Assembly: GCA_964650705.1 (NCBI GenBank)
Contig: CAZYUJ010000002.1
Coordinates: 176,128 to 240,127, forward strand
DNA length: 64,000 nt
Source of the DNA: Faeciplasma sp964650705
GTDB taxonomy: Bacteria > Bacillota > Clostridia > Oscillospirales > Ruminococcaceae
Direction: 5' to 3'
Part shown: piece by piece, positions 7,428 to 16,215 of the stretch
Layout of the letters: each line of letters starts with the position of its first letter
Position numbering within the stretch: position 1 is the stretch's first letter
Notes under the pieces: generated by a model
Told to the model about the DNA's origin: nothing
What the model saw: only the letters and a program-made list of their open reading frames with translations
Databases searched by the model: none
Made by a program: the position numbers and the translations under genes

Positions 7428-8453
7428 TTATCTCTGAACTCTTCCTGAGCCGTCGCCGCCTGCGAGCTTTTCGACTTCAGAAACGCTTACGCGGTTATAG
7501 TCGCCTTCAACAGAGTGCTTGAGTGCGGAAGCTGCAACTGCAAACTCGATAGCGTCCTTAGAGGACTTGCCGGAAAGGATAGAATAGATAAGTCCGCCGC
7601 CGAAGCTGTCGCCGCCGCCAACGCGGTCAACGATGTGGAGATGGTAGGACTTGGAGAAGTAATAATCCTCGCCGTCATAGAGCATACCTGCCCAGTCGTT
7701 ATCACTTGCGGAAATGGAAGTTCTCAATGTGATAGCAACCTTTGAGAAGCCAAACTTGTCAGCAAGCTGCTTTGCAACGCTCTTATAGCCGTCGTGATTG
7801 AGCTTTCCGCCATAGATGTCAGTTCCTTCAGCTTCAATACCGAAAACGTCCTTAGCGTCCTCTTCGTTGGATATGCAAACGTCAACATACTTGCAAAGCT
7901 CAGTCATTGCCTTGTTTGCTTCTTCTCTTGTCCAGAGCTTACCTCTATAGTTAAGGTCACAGGAAATCGTTACGCCGCGCTTCTTAGCAGCAATGCAAGC
8001 TTCCTTACAGATCTCAACAACATTTTCACCCAAAGCAGGAGTGATGCCGGTGAAGTGGAACCAGTCAGCGCCTTCGAAAATGGAATCCCAATCGAAATCA
8101 GCAGTTGTAGCCTGCTGGATAGAGGAGTACTTGCGGTCATAGATGCAAACAGATCCTCTCTGAGAAGCACCCTTTTCGAGATAGTAGATACCGACTCTTT
8201 CGCCGCCGCGAACGATCTTCGAGGTGTCAACGCCGAAATATCTGAGGGAATCAACAGCAGCCTGACCGATAGCGTGCTTAGGAAGCTTTGTAACGTAAAC
8301 GCTGTCCAAGCCGTAGTTTGCAAGGCTTACAGCAACGTTTGCTTCACCGCCGCCGAAGGTTGCCTGCATCTGATCGTTCTGAAAGAATCTGTAATATCCG
8401 TTAGGGGCAAGTCTTAGCATGATCTCGCCGAATGTAATAACCTTTTTAGCCAT
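7428..8453 (-). CDS. kdgK: 2-dehydro-3-deoxygluconokinase (PfkB family)
   Basis: KDG kinase phosphorylates 2-keto-3-deoxygluconate to KDPG with ATP in the Ashwell hexuronate pathway. The 341 residues show the PfkB sugar-kinase fold: N-terminal GGGEANVAVSLA (about 34-45) and the C-terminal anion-hole and catalytic-base motif GGGDSFGGGLIYS near residue 280, a variant of GAGD. The start has a strong CGGAGG site. It is downstream of eda in the same operon and diverges from uxuA-uxuB, which supply its substrate; that context makes KDG kinase much more likely than another ribokinase-family activity. Confidence 0.92.
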   Translation of the reverse strand: MAKKVITFGEIMLRLAPNGYYRFFQNDQMQATFGGGEANVAVSLANYGLDSVYVTKLPKHAIGQAAVDSLRYFGVDTSKIVRGGERVGIYYLEKGASQRGSVCIYDRKYSSIQQATTADFDWDSIFEGADWFHFTGITPALGENVVEICKEACIAAKKRGVTISCDLNYRGKLWTREEANKAMTELCKYVDVCISNEEDAKDVFGIEAEGTDIYGGKLNHDGYKSVAKQLADKFGFSKVAITLRTSISASDNDWAGMLYDGEDYYFSKSYHLHIVDRVGGGDSFGGGLIYSILSGKSSKDAIEFAVAASALKHSVEGDYNRVSVSEVEKLAGGDGSGRVQR

Positions 8454-8476
8454 TTTAATATCCTCCGTTAATTTAA

Positions 8477-9442
8477 TTACTTTTTCTGTACAAGATGGAT
8501 AGCAAATCCTGCGATCTCATTCTTGAAATAAACAGCGCCCTTTGCAACGGTCTCTTCGCTTACGAATTCATAGCCGAGAGATTTGAAATATGCAACGGCT
8601 CTTGTTATTGTGTTTGTTGCGATAGCAATATGTCCATTCTTGCCGTATACGGGGTTCTTGACAACTTCGATCTTCTTGTTTGCAGTGAATACGCTTGAGT
8701 TACCCTCATTAACGTCGAATCCGAACATTGTGCCCAAGAGCTTAGCGGTAGCGACAGCATCATCAGCATTTTCAGCATTGATTCCAAGGTGTGCGAACTC
8801 GAGACCGAGCATGGAGTTAACGGCTTCTCTGGTGAGGCGTGTGATCTCATCCCAGTTTTCAGCATCGATAAGATCCTGCTTGACCATCCAGGTGCCGCCG
8901 CAAGCAAGGATCTTGTTAAAGCTTAAATAATCGTTAAGATTCTTTGCGTTTACGCCGCCGGTAGGAATGAATCTAAGTTTTGAATAAGGAGCAGCAACAG
9001 CTTTGAGCTTTGCAATACCGCCATTCTGTTCTGCGGGGAAGAACTTTACAACGTCAAGACCCAAGGTCATAGCCTGTTCCATTTCGCCGGGAGTTGCTGT
9101 GCCGGGCATGATCTCAACACCCTTGGAGATAGCGTATTTAACTATCTGAGGGTTGAAGCCGGGGGTAACGATGAATTCTACACCTGCTTCTATTGCTTCA
9201 TCTACCTGAGCTTCTGTAAGTACAGTACCTGCGCCAACGAGCATTTCGGGAACGGATTCTCGAATGCGCTTGATGGCTTCGGCAGCACAAGCTGTTCTGA
9301 AGGTGATCTCAGCAGCGGGCAAGCCACCCTTGCAAAGAGCCTTTGCCAAAGGCACTGCCTTGTCGGCATCGTTAATAGCTATTACGGGAACGATACCGAT
9401 ATCGGAGATACGTTTACAAATAGATTCGTGATTGGTTGACAT
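8477..9442 (-). CDS. eda: KDPG/KHG aldolase fused to a C-terminal VOC (glyoxalase-like) domain
   Basis: The N-terminal ~213 residues are a class I KDPG aldolase, cleaving 2-keto-3-deoxy-6-phosphogluconate to pyruvate and glyceraldehyde-3-phosphate. GAGTVLTEAQ, the Schiff-base lysine in VVKFFPAEQNGG (about residue 132) and FIPTGGVN are clear. The last ~110 residues (EFAHLGINAENADDA to the end) look like a half-VOC/glyoxalase-fold domain; its function in this fusion is unknown. Total length is 321, against about 213 for plain Eda. The start is set at the second ATG (9442), 6 bp from AGGAGG, because the first ATG abuts that site. Confidence 0.92.
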   Translation of the reverse strand: MSTNHESICKRISDIGIVPVIAINDADKAVPLAKALCKGGLPAAEITFRTACAAEAIKRIRESVPEMLVGAGTVLTEAQVDEAIEAGVEFIVTPGFNPQIVKYAISKGVEIMPGTATPGEMEQAMTLGLDVVKFFPAEQNGGIAKLKAVAAPYSKLRFIPTGGVNAKNLNDYLSFNKILACGGTWMVKQDLIDAENWDEITRLTREAVNSMLGLEFAHLGINAENADDAVATAKLLGTMFGFDVNEGNSSVFTANKKIEVVKNPVYGKNGHIAIATNTITRAVAYFKSLGYEFVSEETVAKGAVYFKNEIAGFAIHLVQKK

Positions 9443-9460
9443 ATACATCCTCCTATAATC

Positions 9461-9520
9461 GGCGTATACTTACGCCATAATATATCAATATAATTATACA
9501 TTGTTTATAAAATAAGTCAA
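9461..9520 (-). promoter_or_regulatory. eda-kdgK promoter with operator half-site and palindrome
   Basis: On the minus strand TTGACT (9515-9520) and TATAAT (9493-9498) are 16 bp apart. Downstream of the -10, TTGATATATTAT (9477-9488) repeats half of the palindrome seen at the divergent uxuA promoter. A second inverted repeat, GGCGTA-4-TACGCC (9461-9476), lies between the promoter and the ribosome binding site. Confidence 0.6.
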
Positions 9521-9583
9521 TAAACATTTTTAAATTTTCAGACAACCTGCAATATAATTGCTGAATTTTTTGTGATATATCGC

Positions 9584-9612
9584 TTGATAATATATCAATT
9601 ATGTGATAATAT
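9584..9612 (+). promoter_or_regulatory. uxuA-uxuB promoter with overlapping operator
   Basis: TTGATA (9584-9589) and TAATAT (9607-9612) are 17 bp apart. The -35 is the left arm of a perfect palindrome TTGATA-ATA-TATCAA (9584-9598), so a repressor bound there would block RNA polymerase. A related half-site lies at the divergent promoter, suggesting one uronate-responsive regulator, whose gene is not in the window. Confidence 0.6.
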
Positions 9613-9658
9613 AAATGTGTATGGTATTTCAAAATACATTTGAAAGGAATTTTAAACT

Positions 9659-10732
9659 ATGAAAATGACATTTCGTTGGTTCGGCTCGGACAGCGACAGC
9701 GTGACCCTCGAGCAGATCAGACAGATCCCCGCAATGACAGGTATTATGGGTGTATTGGACTATAAGCCTGCAGGTGAAGTCTGGACAGAAGAAGAGATCA
9801 AGGCTTATGTTGATGAAGTTCATGCAGCAGGTCTTGAATGTGAGGTAATCGAGAGCGTTAATGTTCACGAAGACATCAAGCTCGGTCTCCCCACAAGAGA
9901 TGAGTATATCGAAAACTATCGCATCACCATCAGAAACCTTGCAAAATACGGCATCAAGTGCATCGTTTACAACTTCATGCCTGTTTTGGACTGGATGAGA
10001 ACCGACCTCGCAAGACCTAATGAAGACGGCTCTACAAGTATGTATTACGATCAGGCTGAGCTCGAGAACCTCTCCCCTGTTGACATTGTAAAACGCACTG
10101 CTGAAAACTGCAACGGTTTTACTCTTCCCGGTTGGGAGCCTGAAAGACTCGGCAAGCTTGAAGAAGTTTTGAAGATGTATGAAAGCGTTGACGAAGAACA
10201 GCTTTTGGCAAACTACAAATACTTCCTTGAGGGTATTATTCCCACTTGTGAGGAATGCGGCGTTGTAATGGCTTGCCATCCGGACGATCCGGGATGGAAG
10301 ATCTTCGGACTTCCCAGACTTGCACATACTCAAGAAGGCTATGACAAGATCGTTAAGCTCGTTGACAGCCCCTGCAACACACTTTGCCTTTGCACCGGCT
10401 CCTTGGGCTCTAACGTAAAGAACGATATCCCTGCTATTATCCGCCACTTCGGTGAGATGGACAGAATCGGATGCATGCACGTCAGAAACGTTAAGCACTA
10501 TAATGACTTCAAGTTCTGTGAATCCAGTCACCTTTCTTCTGACGGTGACCTCGATATGTATGAGATCATGAAGGCTATCTACGACACCTGCCCCAACGTA
10601 TATATCAGACCTGACCACGGCAGAATGATCTGGGGTGAGGTCGGACGTCCCGGTTACGGACTTTATGACAGAGCTTTGGGCTGCACATATATCAACGGTC
10701 TTTGGGAAGCTATTTGCAAGGCTGCCAAGTAA
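9659..10732 (+). CDS. uxuA: Mannonate dehydratase
   Basis: UxuA dehydrates D-mannonate to 2-keto-3-deoxygluconate. The 357-residue TIM-barrel protein starts MKMTFRWFGSDSDSVTLEQI, as this family does, and includes the conserved CGVVMACHPDDP (active-site His/Asp), LCLCTGSLGSN, HVRNVK and YIRPDHGRMIWGE (metal-ligand Asp/His) segments. Many UxuA proteins are near 350-395 residues. An AAAGGAATTTT site precedes the ATG; a second in-frame ATG two codons later is possible. It is first in the uxuA-uxuB operon, with uxuB 18 bp downstream. Confidence 0.97.
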   Translation: MKMTFRWFGSDSDSVTLEQIRQIPAMTGIMGVLDYKPAGEVWTEEEIKAYVDEVHAAGLECEVIESVNVHEDIKLGLPTRDEYIENYRITIRNLAKYGIKCIVYNFMPVLDWMRTDLARPNEDGSTSMYYDQAELENLSPVDIVKRTAENCNGFTLPGWEPERLGKLEEVLKMYESVDEEQLLANYKYFLEGIIPTCEECGVVMACHPDDPGWKIFGLPRLAHTQEGYDKIVKLVDSPCNTLCLCTGSLGSNVKNDIPAIIRHFGEMDRIGCMHVRNVKHYNDFKFCESSHLSSDGDLDMYEIMKAIYDTCPNVYIRPDHGRMIWGEVGRPGYGLYDRALGCTYINGLWEAICKAAK

Positions 10733-10750
10733 TTAAGAGGTAAGAAATAT

Positions 10751-12358
10751 ATGAAGCTTAGTTTGAATTCAATCAAGGACAGACACACTTGGGAGAATGC
10801 AGGTGTTAAGCTCCCCAAGTTCGATGTAGAAACTGTTACTGCAAACACAAAGGCTAACCCTTCGTGGGTTCATTTTGGCGCAGGTAATATTTTCAGAGGA
10901 TTTATTGCATCGCTTCAGCAGGAGCTTTTGAACGAAGGTCTTGCCGATACGGGAATCATTGCTGCTGATACCTTTGACTATGAGATCATTGACAGGATCT
11001 TCAGAGCAAACGATAACCTCACCTTAAATGTTACTCTTAATGCTAACGGAACCACCGAAAGCGAAGTTATAGCATCAGTTGTTGAGTCTTTGAAGGCGGA
11101 TTCCTCGGATGAAGCTGAAATGGCAAGATTTAAGGAGATCTTCAGAAATCCTTCCTTGCAGATGGTCAGCTACACCATCACTGAAAAGGGATATGCCATC
11201 AAGGATATGTCAGGAAATCTTTCCGGACTCGTTATGGCTGATATTGAGAACGGCCCCGCAAAGGCTCGTCACGCAATGAGCTTTACTTGTGCGCTCCTTT
11301 TGGAAAGATATAACGCAGGAAAATATCCTATCGCTGTTGTAAGTATGGATAACTGCTCTCATAACGGCGAAAAGGTTCAGTCTGCGGTCTTGGAGATCGC
11401 TAAGGCTTGGGTCGAAAAAGGATATGCAGAAGAAGGATTTGTTGAATACTTGAGCGATGAAGCATTGGTGTCATTCCCCTGGTCAATGATCGATAAGATC
11501 ACTCCCAGACCTGACGCGAGCGTTGAAAAGATGCTTGGCGAGGCCGGAATCGAATGCATGGCTCCCATCGTGACCTCTAAGAACACGTTTATCGCTCCTT
11601 TCGTTAACGCAGAAAGACCTCAGTATTTGGTAGTTGAGGACAAGTTCCCTAACTCAAGACCTGCGCTTGAAAAGTCGGGCGTATACCTTACTGACAGAGA
11701 CACCGTTAACAAGACTGAGCGCATGAAGGTTACAACGTGCCTCAACCCCTTGCACACAGCTTTAGCTGTTTACGGCTGCTTGTTGGGATATACCCTTATC
11801 TGCGAAGAAATGAAGGACGAAGAGCTTGTTAAGCTTGTTAACAGACTCGGCTACGTCGAAGGACTTCCTGTGGTTACAGATCCTAAGATAGTCAGCCCCA
11901 AGGCATTTATTGACGAAGTCGTCAACGAAAGACTCCCCAACCCTTTCATGCCCGATGCTCCCCAGAGAATCGCTACGGATACTTCCCAGAAGGTCGGAAT
12001 CAGATTCGGCGAAACCATCAAGAGCTATGCAGCTCTTAACAAGACCGATGAGCTGGTTGCAATTCCTTTGGCGATCGCAGGTTGGTTAAGATATCTTTTG
12101 GGTGTTGATGACAGCTTGAATGAAATGGCTGTTTCGAGCGATCCTTTGCTTGGCGATCTTAAGCCCAAGCTTTTGGGAATCGAAGTCGGAAAGCCCGAGA
12201 CTTATAACGGACAGATCAAGGAGATCTTGGCAAACAAGAACATCTTCGGCTCCGACCTTTGTGAGCTTGGAATGGATACAAAGATCGAAGAGATGTTTGT
12301 GAGCCTCATTTCCGGTGAAGGTGCTGTCAGAGAGACATTGAAGAAGTATTTGGCATAA
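10751..12358 (+). CDS. uxuB: D-fructuronate reductase / mannitol dehydrogenase family
   Basis: The 535-residue NAD-dependent polyol dehydrogenase (mannitol dehydrogenase family, Rossmann domain with VHFGAGNIFRGF near residues 35-46, C-terminal helical domain) reduces D-fructuronate to D-mannonate. The family signature segments MDNCSHNGEK and TTCLNPLHTALAVYG (containing the catalytic Lys/Asn/His neighbourhood) are present. It directly follows uxuA, whose substrate it makes. Mannitol or tagaturonate oxidoreduction is the alternative, but the operon favours fructuronate. No uronate isomerase gene (uxaC) is in this window. Confidence 0.93.
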   Translation: MKLSLNSIKDRHTWENAGVKLPKFDVETVTANTKANPSWVHFGAGNIFRGFIASLQQELLNEGLADTGIIAADTFDYEIIDRIFRANDNLTLNVTLNANGTTESEVIASVVESLKADSSDEAEMARFKEIFRNPSLQMVSYTITEKGYAIKDMSGNLSGLVMADIENGPAKARHAMSFTCALLLERYNAGKYPIAVVSMDNCSHNGEKVQSAVLEIAKAWVEKGYAEEGFVEYLSDEALVSFPWSMIDKITPRPDASVEKMLGEAGIECMAPIVTSKNTFIAPFVNAERPQYLVVEDKFPNSRPALEKSGVYLTDRDTVNKTERMKVTTCLNPLHTALAVYGCLLGYTLICEEMKDEELVKLVNRLGYVEGLPVVTDPKIVSPKAFIDEVVNERLPNPFMPDAPQRIATDTSQKVGIRFGETIKSYAALNKTDELVAIPLAIAGWLRYLLGVDDSLNEMAVSSDPLLGDLKPKLLGIEVGKPETYNGQIKEILANKNIFGSDLCELGMDTKIEEMFVSLISGEGAVRETLKKYLA

Positions 12359-12374
12359 TTGCTCTTATAATCAG

Positions 12375-12406
12375 ACCTCCCTCTTGTATGAGGGAGGTTT
12401 TGTTTT
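12375..12406 (+). terminator. uxuAB terminator
   Basis: A perfect 9-bp stem (12375-12383 with 12390-12398) and 6-nt loop are followed by TTTGTTTT, 16 bp after the uxuB stop. Confidence 0.93.
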
Positions 12407-12459
12407 ATCTATAGTAAAATATGAAACACATTTTGTTACGTCGCTTGCGATTTTTGATA

Positions 12460-12488
12460 TTGAAAACTATGAGCATTGTTGGTATAAT
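12460..12488 (+). promoter_or_regulatory. Promoter of the CapA-family gene
   Basis: TTGAAA (12460-12465) and TATAAT (12483-12488) are 17 bp apart, about 34 bp upstream of the chosen ATG. Confidence 0.7.
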
Positions 12489-12521
12489 GATAGTATATTT
12501 TATATTAAAAGAAGTGACAAT

Positions 12522-13790
12522 ATGAAAAGAATATACAAAGCTTTGAGCGCTTTTTTGTGTATTGCGATGTTGATGTCTTTGTCAGCTTGCGTAAGGGTCG
12601 ATGTTCAGACCGACGGTAATGTTTCTGTTACAGAAGATATGACGCTGTCCCCCCCGGAAGTGACGACTATGGCGAGCGAGGAGATGACAGTTATCACAAC
12701 GACTCCGCCAGAAACCACGACGGAAGCCACAACGACAACTTCTGAGCCCGAACCGGAGTTTTCAAGTGTCAGAATCGTTTGTGCGGGCGATAATCTGATT
12801 CACCGCTCTATTTATAATCAAGCAAAGAGACGTGCAAGCAAGAATGATATCGATGGGTATGACTTCAGCTACGTATATGAAAGAGTCGTCAGATATATTG
12901 AATCGGCGGATCTTGCGATCTTGAATCAGGAAACTGTCGTTACAGACGAATTCGAGCCGAGCGACTATCCGAGATTCTGCTCGCCCGAGGATTTAGGTCT
13001 ATACATGGCAAAGATCGGCTTCGATGCCGTATCGCTTTCTAACAATCACATTCTCGACAAAAATGAAGAAGGGCTTTTGGCAACTCTTGATTTTTGGGAT
13101 TCGGTTGAGGGCGTTGTAAGCTACGGTGCATACCGTGACGACAGCGACATGGAGAATATCCGAACTCTTGAAGTGAATGGAATCACATTTGCATTCTTGG
13201 GATATATGGAGCACACAAACGGGCTGAAGCTCAAAGACGATGCTGCTGCAGAAATTACATATTTGAATGAAACCGAGCTTATTGAGGCTCAGATCAAAAA
13301 AGCGAAAGAGATCGCAGACGTTGTTATTGTTTCGGCTCACTTCGGAACCGAGATATCCAATGAGCTCAAGACAAGCCAAATCAACATGGCAAGGCTTATG
13401 GTCGAATGGGGTGCTGATATCATAATCGGTACACAGGCGCATACTGCTCAATCAATGGAGTTTATAGAGCGTGACGACGGCACAAAGGGATTTGTTTATT
13501 ACGGTCTTGGAAATTTCGTTTCAGCACAGTCTGACCCGAAGGCATTGGTTGGCATACTCGGTGACCTTACCGTTACCAAAAACCTCTTGACAGGTGAGAT
13601 ATCTATAGAGAACATCAAAGCCATCCCTATCATCACTCAGTATGGCTATAACTATTCAAACATTCACATTGTTCCCTATTCGGAATATACAAATGATATG
13701 CTCTCGGATCACGGTGCTGACGGCTTTACACAAGATTCGATAGACAAAGTATTAAGCTATATACCGGAAGAATATCTTTCGGTCGAATAG
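12522..13790 (+). CDS. CapA-family (PGA_cap) lipoprotein
   Basis: A 422-residue lipoprotein: signal peptide with lipobox LSAC (lipidated C23), then a Thr/Pro/Glu-rich linker (about 24-78) and a CapA/PgsA-type metallophosphatase-like domain (about 80-420) with VCAGDNLIHRS, ILNQETVV, SLSNNHILDK, VVIVSAHFGTE and IIGTQAHTAQ. Family members are associated with poly-gamma-glutamate or other capsule synthesis, but many clostridial copies stand alone and their role is unknown. The reading frame continues upstream through the uxuAB terminator, but the promoter and signal peptide fix the start at 12522. Acts outside the membrane. The alpha-xylosidase gene follows after 35 bp, possibly on the same transcript. 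Confidence 0.88.
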   Translation: MKRIYKALSAFLCIAMLMSLSACVRVDVQTDGNVSVTEDMTLSPPEVTTMASEEMTVITTTPPETTTEATTTTSEPEPEFSSVRIVCAGDNLIHRSIYNQAKRRASKNDIDGYDFSYVYERVVRYIESADLAILNQETVVTDEFEPSDYPRFCSPEDLGLYMAKIGFDAVSLSNNHILDKNEEGLLATLDFWDSVEGVVSYGAYRDDSDMENIRTLEVNGITFAFLGYMEHTNGLKLKDDAAAEITYLNETELIEAQIKKAKEIADVVIVSAHFGTEISNELKTSQINMARLMVEWGADIIIGTQAHTAQSMEFIERDDGTKGFVYYGLGNFVSAQSDPKALVGILGDLTVTKNLLTGEISIENIKAIPIITQYGYNYSNIHIVPYSEYTNDMLSDHGADGFTQDSIDKVLSYIPEEYLSVE

Positions 13791-13825
13791 ATAAGTAAGT
13801 AATTATAAGAAAGGAATATAGAATC

Positions 13826-16165
13826 ATGAAATTTGCAGACGGATATTGGCTTAATCAGCGCGGCTATAATGTTAACTATGCTAATCAGGCTTATGAAGTT
13901 GAGACTGATGAAAACTCCATCAAGGTCTTGGCTACGCCTACGCACATATGGAACCGCGGACAGACACTTGGGGGACCAAACTTCGAGCTGACATTCACTT
14001 CCACAATGGAAGATGTGATCAAGGTAAGCGTTGTTCATTACAGAGGAACCGTTGACTGTGGCCCTCACTTTGAGCTCAATGAGGATCAGGGCTATACTCC
14101 TGTTATCAATAATACAGAAAAGTATGTTGAAATGATATCGGGCAAGACAAGCGTTAAGATCAGCAAGGAAGACTGGAGGGTTCAGTATTACTATAACGGC
14201 AGACACCTTACAGGCGGAAGCTATAGAGCGCTTACATACATCGAAGAGGATAAGAGCCGCGCAAAGCGCCGTTTGGATGCTCAGATCGACGATACGTTCT
14301 GGTCATATCCCAAGGACGAAAACACCTCTTATATAAGAGAACAACTGACACTTTCTGTCGGTGAATATATCTATGGTTTTGGCGAAAAGTTCACGACCTT
14401 CACCAAAAACGGTCAGAGCGTTCAGATCTGGAATGCTGACGGCGGAACATGCTGCGATCAGAGCTATAAGTCTGTGCCCTTCTATGTATCTTCAAACGGA
14501 TACGGTGTGTTTGTGAACTCCTCTGACAATATTTCTTATGAAGTTGCATCAGACACAGTTTCCAAGGTTTCCATCACTGTTCCCGGCGAAAGCCTTGAAT
14601 ACTTCATAATAGGCGGCGAGGATCTTCAGGGCGTTATCTCTAACTATACTACACTTACAGGCAAGCCCGCCCTTCCCCCTGCTTACACATTCGGGCTTTG
14701 GCTTACGACCTCGTTCACAACAAAGTATGATGAAAAGACTATCAACTCGTTCATCGACGGCATGGCAGAGCGCGATATCCCCTTACAGGTATTCCATTTC
14801 GACTGCTTCTGGATGAAGGAATTCGAGTGGTGTAATTTCGAGTGGGATACAAGACAGTTCCCAGAGCCCGAGAAAATGCTAGCAAGACTCCACAATGACA
14901 AGGGACTTAAGACCTGTGTTTGGATCAACCCCTATATAGCACAGCGTTCAAAGCTCTTTGATGAAGGCGTCGAAAACGATTACTTCATTCTAAACAAGGA
15001 CGGTTCTGTATTCCAATGCGATATGTGGCAGCCCGGTATGGCAATCGTTGACTTCACAAATCCCGAAGCTTGTGAGTGGTATGCTTCGAAGCTCCGCGCG
15101 CTTTGTGAGATGGGTGTTGACTGCTTCAAGACCGACTTTGGTGAACGAATCCCAACCGACGTCGTATACTATAACGGCGCTGACCCGATCAAGATGCATA
15201 ACTATTATACATATCTTTATAACAAGACTGTATTTGACGTTTTGAAGGAATACTATGGCGAAAACAAGGCTTGTCTCTTTGCAAGAAGCGCAACAGCAGG
15301 CGGTCAGCAGTTCCCTGTTCACTGGGGCGGAGACTGTTCTGCAGAATACTCCTCTATGGCAGAGACCATCAGAGGCGGATTGTCGCTTTGTATTTCGGGC
15401 TTTGGCTTCTTCTCACACGATATTTCCGGTTTTGAGGCTACTGCTACTCCCGACATCTATAAGAGATGGTGTGCATTCGGACTTATGTCCACTCATTCAA
15501 GGCTTCACGGTAACTCCTCTTATAGAGTTCCTTGGCTCTTTGACGAGGAAGCTTGTGACGTTTTGAGATTCTTCACTAAGCTCAAGGGCAGACTTATGCC
15601 CTATATGTTCTCTCAGGCTGTTAAGACACACGTTAAGGGTGTTCCGATGATGAGAGCGATGGTAATTGACTTTGCGAACGATCCTGCGGCTTTGACCCTT
15701 GACAGACAGTATATGCTCGGTGATAACCTGTTGTGTGCTCCGATCCTCAATGATGAAGGAAGAGCTGAGTTCTATGTTCCCGAAGGAAGATGGACTGATA
15801 TTATTACAGGCAAGGTTTACGAAGGCGAAAAATGGTACCGAGAAACCTGCAGCTACTTTGAGATGCCTATTTTGGCTCGTCCCAACTCTATCGTTACTTA
15901 CGGCGACTTTGTAAGAGACTTTGAATATGATTACCTTACAAACGCTGAGGCTGTTATCTATGAGCTTTCTGATGGCTGTGAAGCTTCGACCGTTATTTAT
16001 GACAAGGAAGCTAACAAGCTTTGTGATATCAAGGCAACAAGATGCGGTAACACGATCACTGTTTGCTACACAAAGACCGACTCTGACTTCATAGTTAAGG
16101 TTTCGGGAACTGATATCGCAGTTAAGTGCGAAGCGGGTACTGAGACAGTTACTATCGAATTGTAA
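13826..16165 (+). CDS. yicI: Alpha-xylosidase, glycoside hydrolase family 31
   Basis: Releases alpha-xylose from xyloglucan-type oligosaccharides such as isoprimeverose. The 779-residue sequence is YicI-like throughout, starting MKFADGYWLNQRGYNVNYAN. The catalytic nucleophile is D437 (FKTDFGERIP) and the acid/base is D503 (GGDCSAEYSSM); their spacing of 66 residues equals that of E. coli YicI D416/D482. There is no signal peptide, so it acts in the cytoplasm on imported oligosaccharides. Ribosome binding site AAAGGAATATAG. No dedicated transporter is adjacent. It is close to uxuAB-kdgK-eda and a GH5 gene, consistent with plant hemicellulose use. Confidence 0.95.
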   Translation: MKFADGYWLNQRGYNVNYANQAYEVETDENSIKVLATPTHIWNRGQTLGGPNFELTFTSTMEDVIKVSVVHYRGTVDCGPHFELNEDQGYTPVINNTEKYVEMISGKTSVKISKEDWRVQYYYNGRHLTGGSYRALTYIEEDKSRAKRRLDAQIDDTFWSYPKDENTSYIREQLTLSVGEYIYGFGEKFTTFTKNGQSVQIWNADGGTCCDQSYKSVPFYVSSNGYGVFVNSSDNISYEVASDTVSKVSITVPGESLEYFIIGGEDLQGVISNYTTLTGKPALPPAYTFGLWLTTSFTTKYDEKTINSFIDGMAERDIPLQVFHFDCFWMKEFEWCNFEWDTRQFPEPEKMLARLHNDKGLKTCVWINPYIAQRSKLFDEGVENDYFILNKDGSVFQCDMWQPGMAIVDFTNPEACEWYASKLRALCEMGVDCFKTDFGERIPTDVVYYNGADPIKMHNYYTYLYNKTVFDVLKEYYGENKACLFARSATAGGQQFPVHWGGDCSAEYSSMAETIRGGLSLCISGFGFFSHDISGFEATATPDIYKRWCAFGLMSTHSRLHGNSSYRVPWLFDEEACDVLRFFTKLKGRLMPYMFSQAVKTHVKGVPMMRAMVIDFANDPAALTLDRQYMLGDNLLCAPILNDEGRAEFYVPEGRWTDIITGKVYEGEKWYRETCSYFEMPILARPNSIVTYGDFVRDFEYDYLTNAEAVIYELSDGCEASTVIYDKEANKLCDIKATRCGNTITVCYTKTDSDFIVKVSGTDIAVKCEAGTETVTIEL

Positions 16166-16173
16166 TTTTACAT

Positions 16174-16215
16174 AATATAAAAAATCCCTACCGCTTGGTA
16201 GGGATTTTTTATATT
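16174..16215. terminator. Bidirectional terminator between alpha-xylosidase and GH5 genes
   Basis: A perfect 19-bp inverted repeat (16174-16192 with 16197-16215) with a GCTT loop and A6/T6 tracts. It serves both convergent genes and overlaps the GH5 stop codon region. Confidence 0.95.

Noticed and set aside
9629..10618. 329-codon minus-strand frame opposite uxuA
   Set aside because: Antisense shadow of a clear mannonate dehydratase; no ribosome binding site and no recognisable motif.
12384..12521. N-terminal extension of the CapA-family gene
   Set aside because: Passes through the uxuAB terminator and its own promoter; the lipoprotein signal starts at 12522.
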